Source: a virus. From it: a stretch of DNA of 25,710 nt. Shown here piece after piece: positions 1 through 7,830 of the stretch (within the stretch, counting starts at the first letter, position 1; every line of letters starts with the position of its first letter). The stretch is taken from the IMG/VR virus record IMGVR_UViG_3300042321_000356, positions 1-25,710 of that record; one strand, 5' to 3'. The notes below the pieces were generated by a model. It was not told the DNA's origin. It did not search any database and was given only the letters and a program-made list of their open reading frames with translations. The position numbers and the translations under genes were made by a program.

Positions 1-362
1 TTGCCGCGCGCGGCTGCCGACCGCTCTAGCGCCTTCATGCCTTCCGCTTGGCGAAAAGCATAGCCGGGGTCTTGCTGGAATTGATCAGTACCAAAGGCTT
101 TCGCCATACTGCCGTAGCCAGCGGCGGTATTGTCACCGCCGATACCTAGTAGCCGCATAAGTTCATTTTGCGCGGTAAGGCCACCTTCACGAAATGGCGC
201 TTGCAGTTCCGTTTGCCGCTGGAACATCCGCTCCTGCGCTGCGGTCGCGTCTTGCGCCGCGCGCTCTTGCGTTGCTGCTGCTTTTTTAGCTGCTTTTCCC
301 GATATGGCGGCACCGCCAATTGCGGCTGTAGCTGTTATAGCTGCTGCTGCTGCTAGACCCAT
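1..362 (-). CDS. Phage DNA ejection / internal virion protein, N-terminal part (P22 gp7-like), cut by left edge
   Basis: The reading frame starts at ATG 362-360 and stays open for 120 codons to the window edge, so only the N-terminus is present. The protein begins with an Ala-rich apolar stretch (about residues 3-21, MGLAAAAAITATAAIGG), followed by a charged, Gln/Ala-rich helical region. It then has the motif FQQDPGYAFRQAEGMKALER, which I know from phage DNA-transfer (ejection) proteins of the gp7-like group. Such proteins are carried in the particle and help pass DNA through the envelope. The gene directly follows the sulfotransferase-GNAT gene (1 nt gap) at the end of the tail module, where P22-type phages keep ejection genes. 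The family call is inferred from motif and position; the C-terminal half is not visible. Confidence 0.72.
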   Translation of the reverse strand, partial: MGLAAAAAITATAAIGGAAISGKAAKKAAATQERAAQDATAAQERMFQRQTELQAPFREGGLTAQNELMRLLGIGGDNTAAGYGSMAKAFGTDQFQQDPGYAFRQAEGMKALERSAAARG

Positions 363-363
363 T

Positions 364-1431
364 TTACGCTTCCTTCAGTTGCAAACGGTACGCACTACCG
401 TGATCTTGCGCGCCGAGGCGCTTGTATAGCATGGAAATACGGGGGCCGGAACCCCTTTTCCCTGCCTCAAAAAACACTTCGTCAACCCCTTTATTTTTTA
501 GTTCTTTAATTGCTTCGCGTTGCAGTTTCAATCCCAGACCGGGGAACTCTGGCGACGCGAAGAATGTGGTGTTCGTAGCGGATAAAATGTCTGGGGAAGT
601 CAGCGACGGCGATATTAGCGTCATCAGATAACCAAACATACGACCATTACACCGCGCAGTCATTATCTGCATAGCGCCAACATTGTCCAGCGCGCGCATC
701 AGCGGCAAGTTTTTATTCTGCCAGTTGCCCGGTGTCTCGCCGACGCCCACAAGATGTTCGTCAAATAGCTTATCGGCATCCTGCACCCAGCTATCAAAGT
801 CTTCTGTCTGAAAAGTGATGCCTTCGGGCGGCTCGTCTACTTTCGGCGTTAGCGCCGCTATCGTCTGGTGTTTGGCAATCGACGCCAGCTTTTCCATCGC
901 TGGCGCGTATGCTGCATAGTGACGCATCATGGCTGGCATACTGATCTGGATGTTGACAGGCGCTATCTGCGCCCAATGCGCGGAGTCATGCGGCTGCTGA
1001 AGGCAATGCTCGAATACAGCAGCGCAAGTGTCTTCTTCATTCAGGCTGTCAAACGACACTGACAAGACGTTGGGCAACCGCGCCTCTATCTGGTCTAGGC
1101 TGCGGTCCAGCTTCAGCAGTACGGCGTCAAGTTTATCGCGGTCAAACTGCGTGCCGGGTATGCTCATCAGACTTTCAACAACTTCGTCGCGGGGCCGGCG
1201 TACAACCAGAACGCGGGCGTCAGGGGCAAACCGCTCTAGCAGTCTCCACCAAGGCGCGCCGGCTGTCTCCGCAGTGCCAATGTTAGGCTGCGAGAACCAT
1301 GCCTGCACATCGTCAAGGCTACGCATATGCCGTAACTCTTCGTGGCCGCACATCCATTCACCATAAGTCAGAAAACGGGACAGCCAAGCTGATCGCGATC
1401 TGGGTAATGAAAATACGACGAAGGGCGGCAT
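364..1431 (-). CDS. Sulfotransferase-like / GNAT acetyltransferase fusion protein
   Basis: This 355-aa protein appears to have two enzyme domains. Residues 1-190 look like a sulfotransferase: after a short beta strand comes a P-loop-like PAPS 5'-phosphosulfate motif (FSLPRSRSAWLSRFL, residues 7-21), and a strand plus arginines that fits the 3'-phosphate site (RVLVVRRPRDEVVESL, residues 73-88). Residues from about 200-355 resemble a GNAT acyltransferase: FPGLGLKLQREAIKELKNKG (296-315) fits the acetyl-CoA binding loop and helix, and MLYKRLGA (334-341) fits the usual end motif. The start overlaps the upstream stop as TAATG. It lies between tail genes and an ejection gene, so it may be made late and could act on a virion part or the host surface. 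Substrates cannot be read from sequence. The GNAT half is more certain than the sulfotransferase half. Confidence 0.75.
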   Translation of the reverse strand: MPPFVVFSLPRSRSAWLSRFLTYGEWMCGHEELRHMRSLDDVQAWFSQPNIGTAETAGAPWWRLLERFAPDARVLVVRRPRDEVVESLMSIPGTQFDRDKLDAVLLKLDRSLDQIEARLPNVLSVSFDSLNEEDTCAAVFEHCLQQPHDSAHWAQIAPVNIQISMPAMMRHYAAYAPAMEKLASIAKHQTIAALTPKVDEPPEGITFQTEDFDSWVQDADKLFDEHLVGVGETPGNWQNKNLPLMRALDNVGAMQIMTARCNGRMFGYLMTLISPSLTSPDILSATNTTFFASPEFPGLGLKLQREAIKELKNKGVDEVFFEAGKRGSGPRISMLYKRLGAQDHGSAYRLQLKEA

Positions 1432-1766
1432 TAGCTAACCAGACGGCCTGACGCGCGGATGTTGATGGCGGACGCCGTGCCAGCGATTGTGCTGATGAAG
1501 CCATTGTTAGGCAGCACATGACCAACCAGTTCAGGAAACGTATACGTCTCTGATGGCTGGAGCGTCTTGGTCTTAACAATCAAGTTGTCGTTACCGGCGC
1601 TGCCCGCAGCCGTCACAAGGTTGACGCTGATCGTCGCTGCGCTGACGCTGTAGTTAGTTGCGGTGAACTTGTCGATGATCGTCTGCACGCCGTTCGACGT
1701 GTACTGCGTCGTCTGGCTGTTCTCCGCTGTCTTAGCGGGAATGATGTTACTAATAGATACGGCCAT
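1431..1766 (-). CDS. Small beta-rich phage structural protein (111 aa), tail or head-tail region
   Basis: A 111-aa protein, rich in Thr, Ser, Ala and Val in alternating strand-like patterns, with no predicted membrane segment and no catalytic motif. The segment QTIIDKFTATNYSVSAATIS (residues 28-47) matches a pattern I recall from small conserved phage proteins encoded beside tail genes, in which a predicted beta-sandwich is repeated on the virion. Its start lies 1 nt after the stop of the 282-aa gene, and its stop overlaps the next ATG (TAATG), so it is translated with its neighbours. A surface or adaptor role is inferred from composition and place; no specific function is claimed. Confidence 0.65.
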   Translation of the reverse strand: MAVSISNIIPAKTAENSQTTQYTSNGVQTIIDKFTATNYSVSAATISVNLVTAAGSAGNDNLIVKTKTLQPSETYTFPELVGHVLPNNGFISTIAGTASAINIRASGRLVS

Positions 1767-1767
1767 A

Positions 1768-2616
1768 TTATGTCTCCAAAGAACTTATGTTGTCTGTCAC
1801 CGTCAAAATGATTGACGGAACGGAAGGGTGTACGGCAGACGCCGCTTCAGCTAACAAAATAACAGATGTGTCGTCCACTTCCCACATTAATTCGATGTAG
1901 TCGCCAGCGTTTAGTTGGATGACGTAATTCCATGCAGCCAAAATTTCAGCGTTATTACCTTGTATGCGGATTTGACCGGCGCTGTCAGGGACGTTAACGC
2001 CGTTCTTGCGTAACCATATCCACACCAAACCGACACCGCCCGCCGTTTTATCTAGCTGCGCGGAGAACTGCACGTTGTAGACATTTGGCCGGTCAACAAA
2101 GATGCGCGACGTTGGTGTGCCGCGGGTGACGCCTACCGACAAATCAGTGGTGTTGAACGTCATGGCGTAGGCTGTGTTGATTGCTGCCGCTGTCTGTGAT
2201 GTCGTGTCATAGAAAGAACCGTAGCGCGGCGACCGAAACTCTTTTGGTGGCGGCGACAGCGCCAGCGCCTGCAACTGCGATTGGATAACCGCGATGTCGC
2301 TTTCCGTAGCAGCCGGCGGCGTGACGCCGGTGGCCTGCGCCAGACTGTTTACCTTGGCATCCACGTCAGCCGTAGCAGAACAGCAGTCAGGGGCGCTTTC
2401 GGTTGTCTGCGCCAACGACTCCAGCATGGCGTCATAGGACGCTATCAGCGACGTAGCGTCCGGCGCTAACTCGACTTCGTCTTGGTTGGTCTGCGTAGCT
2501 GTCAACAGCGATAGGAAGAACCGATACCATTCACGGCTAATCGCGCCTGACCGTTCGTCGATCAGGGCCACACGCGGCGGCGTTAGCTGTGTAGGATTGA
2601 TCGGCGAATACGCCAT
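1768..2616 (-). CDS. Tail protein with C-terminal jelly-roll-like domain (282 aa)
   Basis: The N-terminus (LTPPRVALIDERSGAISREW, residues 11-30) is a short attachment-like motif common at the start of podovirus tail proteins, followed by WYRFFLSLL. Residues 40-120 are helical and Ala/Gln/Asp-rich, consistent with a coiled stalk. The C-terminal part (about 125-282) is beta-rich. It contains SPRYGSFYDTTSQTAAA, a segment YNVQFSAQLDKTAGGVGLVW and PSIILTVTDNISS, a set of motifs I recognise from widespread phage tail domains that fold as a C1q/TNF-like jelly roll. It follows the gp10-like gene with a TAATG overlap, the place where P22 has its tail needle gene. A tail tip or receptor-contacting role is likely but inferred. 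Confidence 0.68.
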   Translation of the reverse strand: MAYSPINPTQLTPPRVALIDERSGAISREWYRFFLSLLTATQTNQDEVELAPDATSLIASYDAMLESLAQTTESAPDCCSATADVDAKVNSLAQATGVTPPAATESDIAVIQSQLQALALSPPPKEFRSPRYGSFYDTTSQTAAAINTAYAMTFNTTDLSVGVTRGTPTSRIFVDRPNVYNVQFSAQLDKTAGGVGLVWIWLRKNGVNVPDSAGQIRIQGNNAEILAAWNYVIQLNAGDYIELMWEVDDTSVILLAEAASAVHPSVPSIILTVTDNISSLET

Positions 2617-4046
2617 TAGGCAGTCGTTCCGCTGAGCAGCAGTTCAGCGCCCATGATGTAAATCCGTACAGGGTCGGTGCCTGACACTTCGTAGACGCGG
2701 TCGCGTATCTTCATCGTCGCGCCAAGGCGGCGCCAAATGGTACGATAGCCAGAACGGCCAATACGGCCCATCGACTTCCAGTGTTCGCTGGACCATGTGT
2801 GCCCGCCGTCGTCCGACCAGCGCAGCATGGCTTGCGGATTGCTGCCTTGGCCGTTGTTCAGGCCCACGCCTGTCTCGCAGTCAAGCTGCATGGAGTGCTG
2901 GATAGTACGCGCAAGGTTGTTAGCGCCCGTCGGCAGCGCACGCCATGACCGCAGCCATTTCTGCGGTGCGCCATCGTCAGCGTATACGTTCAGGTCGAAT
3001 GAATAAATCTTGCCGTTCTGATAGTCGCCGACCACCGTAGTGGCGTTGAAGAACATCTGACTGCTGGCGCGGTGACGGTTAAACTCACCGTTAGCGAACG
3101 ACGCCCGCTCATGCCATGCGCCGGTGGCGACATCATACACCCATGTGGTGTTGGCGGTGGGGAAGTTCAGAACGTAGAAGCTGTGGCCGTCCTGCTGATA
3201 CGTGTAGCCGGTTGCGTCCGAAATGTCGGCATACTCTTGCATCTGCCATTCGATAGCGTGCGTAGACACACGCTGACCGATGTAGCCAGCGGCCCTGTAG
3301 ACGATCCCTTGACCGCGCGCGTCCTTGCCTAGCCAATAGACTTGATTGTCCATCTTGGCGATGCTGTACGGCGCCGCGCAGCCTAGTTCGTTGAACGCGC
3401 CTTGGATACGCGTCAGCGGGAAGTCGAGCAGCCCTGCGTCGTACCAGACTTCGGTCGAGTTGGTGCCGAACACCCACACTTCGCGGTGGTCAACAAATAT
3501 AGCGACCACATTGTCAGGGTTGCCTTCGGCGCTGGCAAACTCCAGCGGATCAACAGACAGGCCGTCAAGCAGCGATGTAACCCAGATTTTCTGCGTGCCG
3601 GGTTCGTTGAACGTAAAATAGCCGTCGATGTAGCCGACCGTGCCGGCGCCGGGGAAGTCAGGGTCGGTGATCTGCTGGAACACATCGGTGTTGGCGTTGT
3701 AGATGTAACCTAGCGGGTTAGCAGCTATGAATAGCTGCGTGCCGTTGTCAGCCATGCTGACAGGGCCAGTGCCGCCTACAGTGCCTTTGGCGACCGCGTT
3801 CCAGTTGCTGTCGATCTGATACAGCGTAGGGCCAGATACGGCATAGCCGTAGTCGCCATAGGTCCACAGCCCGCGGATAGGACCGATGCCAACAGTTGCT
3901 AGGGTAGTCAGCCCCGGCGCGCGCTGAAGGAACGCTGGTTCCTTGCCGCCTTCTGGGACAATCTCAGGAAATAGGTTAACCATGCGGTTGTCGGCGGCGT
4001 TGACGCTTCTAGCGACATACGCCGACCCAAGGATCGGCGTCTTCAT
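2616..4046 (-). CDS. Packaged DNA stabilisation protein, P22 gp10-like tail hub
   Basis: A 476-aa protein, close to the length of P22 gp10 (472 aa). It begins with LGSAYVARSVNAADNRMVNL (residues 6-25) followed by FPEIVPEGGKEPAFLQRAPG, the typical N-terminus of this family. Repeated Gly-Tyr-Trp blades follow (for example GPIRGLWTYGDYGYAV and DGYFTFNEPGTQKIWVTSLL), as expected for a beta-propeller. In P22, gp10 forms a hexameric ring below gp4, closes the portal channel after packaging and holds the tail needle. Here it directly follows the gp4-like gene (TAATG overlap), the same order as in P22, which supports the call. No truncation is visible. Confidence 0.88.
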   Translation of the reverse strand: MKTPILGSAYVARSVNAADNRMVNLFPEIVPEGGKEPAFLQRAPGLTTLATVGIGPIRGLWTYGDYGYAVSGPTLYQIDSNWNAVAKGTVGGTGPVSMADNGTQLFIAANPLGYIYNANTDVFQQITDPDFPGAGTVGYIDGYFTFNEPGTQKIWVTSLLDGLSVDPLEFASAEGNPDNVVAIFVDHREVWVFGTNSTEVWYDAGLLDFPLTRIQGAFNELGCAAPYSIAKMDNQVYWLGKDARGQGIVYRAAGYIGQRVSTHAIEWQMQEYADISDATGYTYQQDGHSFYVLNFPTANTTWVYDVATGAWHERASFANGEFNRHRASSQMFFNATTVVGDYQNGKIYSFDLNVYADDGAPQKWLRSWRALPTGANNLARTIQHSMQLDCETGVGLNNGQGSNPQAMLRWSDDGGHTWSSEHWKSMGRIGRSGYRTIWRRLGATMKIRDRVYEVSGTDPVRIYIMGAELLLSGTTA

Positions 4047-4756
4047 TAGTAGTTCCCAGCGTAGATGTTGAACCGCTGACGTGAAGCAATCAGGCTGTAC
4101 GGTATCGACATGATGTCATCAGGGTTGTTGATGCGCTTGATGTTACGCTTCGACGACATCGCCAAACGGCGGACTTGCGACGAAGGCTCCGTGCCGAACT
4201 CAGGGGCCATTTCGCAGGCCAAGTTATAACGGAACGCACGCAGATAGCCGGGCGGGAAATGTAGTTGCGTTGCCAGCGTCGCAGGCTGCGTCAGTTCTTC
4301 AACCGAAATGAAATGCCATGTCAGGTCCGCTGTGGGGCGCGGATAAATAAACATTTCAATGTCAGGGTACGTCATGTTGACGAAAATAACTTGCGGAAAT
4401 GTCGATGTGACGGACTTGACCGCGATACCGTTATACTGCTGCTGGTTGATAAATTTGATGCCGTAGCTGACGCCGGTGCCGGGCTGGACGAAGTACGTCG
4501 ATTCATCAAGCAGGACAGGGCGGTTGCCGACGAAGTCGCCGGAAGGCCCAAGCGTGCGCGATATTTGCCCTGCGGGCCATGTGAATATTTGGTCTTGTGT
4601 TGCAAAGACGGACAGGCGCTCTGTGTTCCAGCTATCAATCATCTGGTTCATGGCGCGCAGTGCGTCTTGCGATGTCTCAGCCGATGGAACTTCGCCTTCT
4701 GCCAGAACACCTAGAAGCCTAAGCGATCCGTTGATTATGTCCCCAGCCGTATCCAT
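4046..4756 (-). CDS. Head-tail connector, P22 gp4-like tail accessory factor
   Basis: This 236-aa protein starts with an amphipathic helix region (GDIINGSLRLLGVLAEGEVP, residues 5-24) followed by SAETSQDALRAMNQMIDSWN. That is the signature of the gp4-like adaptor family, in which GxxPSxxxxxxAL and MxDSW are well conserved. In P22, twelve gp4 copies bind the portal after packaging and carry gp10. The protein is longer than P22 gp4 (166 aa), with a beta-rich middle (residues 70-150) and a helical end containing YLRAFRYNLACEMAPEFG. That long form is common outside enterobacterial phages. It sits immediately before the gp10-like gene, matching the P22 order. Confidence 0.86.
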   Translation of the reverse strand: MDTAGDIINGSLRLLGVLAEGEVPSAETSQDALRAMNQMIDSWNTERLSVFATQDQIFTWPAGQISRTLGPSGDFVGNRPVLLDESTYFVQPGTGVSYGIKFINQQQYNGIAVKSVTSTFPQVIFVNMTYPDIEMFIYPRPTADLTWHFISVEELTQPATLATQLHFPPGYLRAFRYNLACEMAPEFGTEPSSQVRRLAMSSKRNIKRINNPDDIMSIPYSLIASRQRFNIYAGNY

Positions 4757-4759
4757 TGG

Positions 4760-4939
4760 TTAGTCTTCCTGCGTTGTGCGGCGGCGACCTTTGGCTGCCG
4801 GCATTTCGTTTACTGGCGCCTCTACAGGCGCGTTAGGATTATAGCGTTCCCAACCAAAATATTCATCAGAAATCGCTTCTTCTTCTGAAATAGCGACTTT
4901 TGCGCCGTGGACTTCGTGAACAAGATATATAGCAGCCAT
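4760..4939 (-). CDS. Small conserved-looking phage protein (59 aa), head-tail connector region
   Basis: A 59-aa frame with ATG at 4939 and stop at 4760, 3 nt before the gp4-like gene. A ribosome-binding sequence (GGAGTTTCT) lies directly upstream of the ATG. The protein starts with MAAIYLVHEVHGAKVAISEE, continues with acidic residues and a Gly-Trp pair (YFGWERYNP), and ends with a basic tail (AAKGRRRTTQED). This shape, a short beta hairpin followed by a GW and a flexible K/R-rich end, is familiar from small genes placed just before connector genes in podoviruses. Function is unknown. Coding status is supported by the ribosome-binding site, the tight fit between neighbours and the amino-acid pattern. 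Confidence 0.6.
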   Translation of the reverse strand: MAAIYLVHEVHGAKVAISEEEAISDEYFGWERYNPNAPVEAPVNEMPAAKGRRRTTQED

Positions 4940-4950
4940 AGAAACTCCGT

Positions 4951-4976
4951 AAAATGGACGGCCCGAAAGCCGTCCA
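4951..4976 (-). terminator. Terminator-like hairpin between the 104-aa and 59-aa genes
   Basis: On the minus strand an 8-bp perfect stem (TGGACGGC/GCCGTCCA, loop of 6 nt at 4963-4968) is followed by ATTTTAC. It sits 6 nt after the stop of the 104-aa gene. The T tract is short, so partial read-through is expected. It is the third such hairpin after the coat gene. Confidence 0.6.
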
Positions 4977-4981
4977 CTATA

Positions 4982-5296
4982 TTAGCTGATCGCCATGAAC
5001 TGCCACTTGGTGCCGTCCGCATAGAACAGCTTGCCACGGCCAGTAGCGTTCGTCGTAATGCCGAGCGAACCTACAGGTGCGGAAGTGGTTGTTGTGTTAG
5101 CGGTAATCGCCGTGCTGAGAATGTAAACACCTGCGTTAAGATTGGCGGCTACTTCGTCGCCTGTTGTTTCGATTGTCGAAGCAACAACGCCGCCGTTGGC
5201 GACGATAGCGCCGGTGGCGACGATAGCGCCGCTAACCGTGACGCTTTCAAACTCAGGGTCGGCGTAAGCAACGCCTACTGCTTTAGTATTGGGCAT
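4982..5296 (-). CDS. Small virion-associated protein (104 aa), possible head decoration or tail protein
   Basis: A 104-aa protein preceded by a good ribosome-binding site (AGGAGAACAATT before ATG 5296). It is poor in charge and rich in Ala, Val and Thr, with alternating patterns (SGAIVATGAIVANGGVVAS, residues 22-40) that suggest a beta-helix-like or beta-sheet body. It ends with GRGKLFYADGTKWQFM (residues 87-102), a Gly/aromatic end piece seen in many small phage structural proteins and fibre tips. It is flanked by hairpins on both sides, as is the next gene upstream, so its level is probably set below that of the coat protein. The role is inferred from position after the coat gene. Confidence 0.6.
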   Translation of the reverse strand: MPNTKAVGVAYADPEFESVTVSGAIVATGAIVANGGVVASTIETTGDEVAANLNAGVYILSTAITANTTTTSAPVGSLGITTNATGRGKLFYADGTKWQFMAIS

Positions 5297-5309
5297 AATT
5301 GTTCTCCTG

Positions 5310-5338
5310 AAAAGGATGCCCCGACCGTAGCCGGGGCA
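5310..5338 (-). terminator. Terminator-like hairpin between the 132-aa and 104-aa genes
   Basis: The minus strand reads TGCCCCGGC-TACG-GTCGGGGCA at 5338-5317 (9-bp stem with one G-T pair), followed by TCCTTTTC. The hairpin begins 6 nt after the stop of the 132-aa gene. The T tract is interrupted, so termination is probably partial. The ribosome-binding site of the next gene follows directly. Confidence 0.65.
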
Positions 5339-5344
5339 AACCTA

Positions 5345-5743
5345 TTAGCCAGCAATGCGGTACAGGTTGTACGTTGTCGCGCTGGTTTTAACAGCACGGA
5401 ACAACACGCTGCGCGATGCAACGCCTGTACCAACGCCAACCAGCGTCCAGCCTGTGCCTGCCGTGATGGTAGGAACGCCGGTGCTGGTAGCAATCAAAGC
5501 AAACTCAAACGACGAGTTAACTTTGGCGCTGCTAACGTCAGCGTCAACAACGCTAACAGCAGGAAGCGCAAGGTCAGCAGTGCTGCTTGACGTGTATACA
5601 ACTGCGCCACCAGCCAAATCGGCAGTGGTCAGCGTAACACCTGCGGTGTACGCAGTAGGGATTGCGGATACGCCCAGCGTGACTTCGCCGAGGTTGCCGT
5701 CGCCAACTTGATAACCGCCGGCGCCATTAGGTAGAATAGCCAT
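5345..5743 (-). CDS. Small virion-associated protein (132 aa), probable head decoration protein
   Basis: The protein starts MAILPNGAGGYQVGDGNLGE, a Gly-rich N-terminus that I associate with small conserved proteins encoded next to P22-type coat genes. The rest (residues 35-132) is Ala/Thr/Val/Ser-rich with strand-like alternation and almost no charge, as expected for a beta-sandwich on the virion. It is the first gene after the coat gene, separated from it by a strong terminator-like hairpin. It has its own ribosome-binding site (AAAGGA, 8 nt before ATG 5743). A decoration role is plausible by position and composition but is not shown by any known motif. Confidence 0.65.
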   Translation of the reverse strand: MAILPNGAGGYQVGDGNLGEVTLGVSAIPTAYTAGVTLTTADLAGGAVVYTSSSTADLALPAVSVVDADVSSAKVNSSFEFALIATSTGVPTITAGTGWTLVGVGTGVASRSVLFRAVKTSATTYNLYRIAG

Positions 5744-5754
5744 GATAAAAATCC

Positions 5755-5789
5755 TTTAAAAAGTTTGGCCCCCGGCGAACCGAGGGCCA
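5755..5789 (-). terminator. Intrinsic terminator after the major coat gene
   Basis: On the minus strand TGGCCCTCGG-TTCG-CCGGGGGCCA (5789-5766) forms a 10-bp stem with one wobble or mismatch and a stable TTCG loop, followed by AACTTTTTAAA. It starts 8 nt after the coat stop codon. This is the best-formed hairpin of the series and should both protect the coat mRNA 3' end and lower transcription into the next genes. Confidence 0.82.
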
Positions 5790-5797
5790 TGTTTAAA

Positions 5798-7006
5798 TTA
5801 GCCCCACATCCGGACGGCCATTTGCGGACGGATCGTGCTGTAGCCATACAGAACGTCAATACGGCAAGGCATACGGTCGTTGTTGATGTCGTACTGACGA
5901 ACAACGCGAAGCGAGATGCCGTTGTGTACCTGACGCGAAGCCATATCTACGCCTTGTGGGAGCAGAAGGTCGGCGGTTGCGAAGGTGATGGCATCCTTGT
6001 GGTAGATGAGGTTCTGCGCGTATTGCGAGTTGGATGCACCAACGAACACAACTGCTTGGCTGTTGGCAGGCAGTGCATTGACGGTAGCAAGCGCGTGACC
6101 AGCCGAGTAGATCGGTGCAACAGTGATGCTGCCTGCGCCAGAGCCGTTGAGCAAGACATCAGCCAATGCAACGAACTGGAACAACGAACCTGTGCTTTCA
6201 CGGGTCTGTGGGTTGACAGCAAAGCAACCGTTTACAGTGAACACGTCACCAGCCTTGACGGTGTCGTTAGCGCCAGCGCCAGTGATGGCGATGGTGGTTG
6301 CGCCTTCTGCCGTTACAGCAGCCGAAGTCGAACCGCCAGTTGCGTCGCGCGTACCAGTGGTGAACTGCTTGATGGACTGCGACATATTGATTTCGTCGAA
6401 ACCAAGTACGCCAGTACCCATCATGCCGTTCTTGAACTGCTTGCTGATCGTGTCGGTTGGGTTGAATAGACCCTTCATGCCTTCGACCAAACCAGCGTTT
6501 GCGGCTGGGTTGACGGTGGCATAACGTGGCGACATCACGGCAGCATTTTCGTTCAGCTTCTGCTGTGCAGCAAGAAGAACAGCCGAAGTAGCTGGCGTAG
6601 TGCCGGGCGTGCCGACAGTGTTACCGATGGTCAAGAACGAGTTTGCAACGTCAGCGTCGATGCTCGAAGCAAGCTGCGAGATACGTGGCTTCAGAACACG
6701 CTCTGCGAAATCGTCCAACTGCATGGTCAATTCAGCAGTGGTGAAGTTAACGCCGATGTGCTTCTGGTTGGCAACGGTCAGAGTTGTGAACTGCTCGTTG
6801 TCGTCCTGTACCTGAAGGGCTGCGCCATCAGTTACAAGTGCGCGGTCTGGAAGACGGATACGCAGGGTTGAACCGATCTTGGCACCTTCAACAGCAAAGC
6901 TGTCGTCGTACTGACGGTTTACGTTACGTGTAAGAACAAGGTTGTTTTCGAGAATCTCAAGCGCCTTGCGCGTGATCATGTCGATTGTTAAAATCGAGTT
7001 AGACAT
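5798..7006 (-). CDS. Major capsid (coat) protein, P22 coat family
   Basis: A 402-aa protein, slightly shorter than P22 gp5 (430 aa). The N-terminal motif LTIDMITRKALEILENNLVL (residues 6-25) and the segment GSTLRIRLPDR (46-56) are typical of the P22 coat family, an HK97-type fold with an inserted I domain. The middle part (about residues 225-320: TEGATTIAITGAGANDTVKA and following) is beta-rich and fits the I domain. The C-terminus (RIDVLYGYSTIRPQMAVRMW) is also typical. The order scaffold then coat matches P22, and the coat gene is followed by a strong terminator, fitting its need for high expression. The start has an AGGA ribosome-binding site 9 nt upstream. Confidence 0.9.
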   Translation of the reverse strand: MSNSILTIDMITRKALEILENNLVLTRNVNRQYDDSFAVEGAKIGSTLRIRLPDRALVTDGAALQVQDDNEQFTTLTVANQKHIGVNFTTAELTMQLDDFAERVLKPRISQLASSIDADVANSFLTIGNTVGTPGTTPATSAVLLAAQQKLNENAAVMSPRYATVNPAANAGLVEGMKGLFNPTDTISKQFKNGMMGTGVLGFDEINMSQSIKQFTTGTRDATGGSTSAAVTAEGATTIAITGAGANDTVKAGDVFTVNGCFAVNPQTRESTGSLFQFVALADVLLNGSGAGSITVAPIYSAGHALATVNALPANSQAVVFVGASNSQYAQNLIYHKDAITFATADLLLPQGVDMASRQVHNGISLRVVRQYDINNDRMPCRIDVLYGYSTIRPQMAVRMWG

Positions 7007-7021
7007 GGTAATAATCCTAAA

Positions 7022-7810
7022 TTATCTGTTGCGTTGTGCCTCGAACTTCTTGATCTGCCGTAGCCGTTCTGCCTCAATCCAATCTGACGTACTCATGGAC
7101 TTTACGGCCCGTGGGTCTGTCGTATCAAATGTCGGCGCACCAGAGGTGCGGGCAGTGACAGGTGCAATCGGTGCCGGGGCGTTGGATGTTTTTTTGAGCG
7201 TAGGTTCGGCTGTAAGCCGCGCCTCGATCATACCAATTTCCCTAGCTTGCAAAATGGGGTCCATACGCGAAATACGCTGGGCGTCTTTTTGGTTAAGCCC
7301 TAAGTGATAAATCACGTCGGGACCAATATCGGACGCTTGTATTGCTAGTGCCATCGCGTCGGTGATTGGAAGGTTGGGGTTGTATGCGACTTGTTCAAAG
7401 TCGTCATATTTGTCCCGCGCCGCCTCTTCACGTTCGTGATAAGACTCTAGCATTGCACGTTGCTGGCTGTCCTTTTCACGGCGTGCCAGCAGTTCTTCGG
7501 CTTTACGTTCGGCCAAAACCTCTGCGTAATCCTCATAAGTCTCAAATTGATCAGGGGTTATGTCGTGGATCGGCTGCTGCCGTGCCTGCATTTCCTCTGC
7601 TCTTTGAGCCTGTTCGCGTTCCCATTTACGCTGCTCTCTTGCGAGTCGTTTGCCTACAATGGCGTCCAAGTCTTCTTGTGTGAAGGTCTTGGGTGCTTCC
7701 TGCTCAGCAGACTGCTCTTCCGGCGTCGTGTTTTCTACAGGCTCGATTGCTGCCGTGGCTTCGAGTTCTGGCGCGGAGGCATCCGCTTCGGTAAAGACAT
7801 TATCGTCCAT
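7022..7810 (-). CDS. Scaffolding protein (head assembly)
   Basis: A 262-aa, highly charged and mostly helical protein directly upstream of the coat gene, the place of P22 gp8. It starts with an acidic stretch (residues 1-40, many E/D). A long coiled-coil-like part follows (about 45-145, with KRLAREQRKWEREQAQRAEE and AEVLAERKAEELLARREKDS). A segment NPNLPITDAMALAIQASDIG then precedes a short basic end (RLRQIKKFEAQRNR). P22-type scaffolds also bind coat protein through a basic C-terminal helix-turn-helix. Sequence similarity to P22 gp8 is not evident, so the name rests on place, composition and length (P22: 303 aa). The acidic N-terminus could also be a removable segment, but no protease gene is visible. 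Confidence 0.78.
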   Translation of the reverse strand: MDDNVFTEADASAPELEATAAIEPVENTTPEEQSAEQEAPKTFTQEDLDAIVGKRLAREQRKWEREQAQRAEEMQARQQPIHDITPDQFETYEDYAEVLAERKAEELLARREKDSQQRAMLESYHEREEAARDKYDDFEQVAYNPNLPITDAMALAIQASDIGPDVIYHLGLNQKDAQRISRMDPILQAREIGMIEARLTAEPTLKKTSNAPAPIAPVTARTSGAPTFDTTDPRAVKSMSTSDWIEAERLRQIKKFEAQRNR

Positions 7811-7830
7811 GTTTAACCCTTAGAGAGTTC

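Noticed and set aside
4907-6469. Long plus-strand frames of 227 and 234 aa opposite the coat and decoration genes
   Set aside because: They are antisense to well-supported genes, Cys/Arg-rich and without recognisable motifs or ribosome-binding sites.
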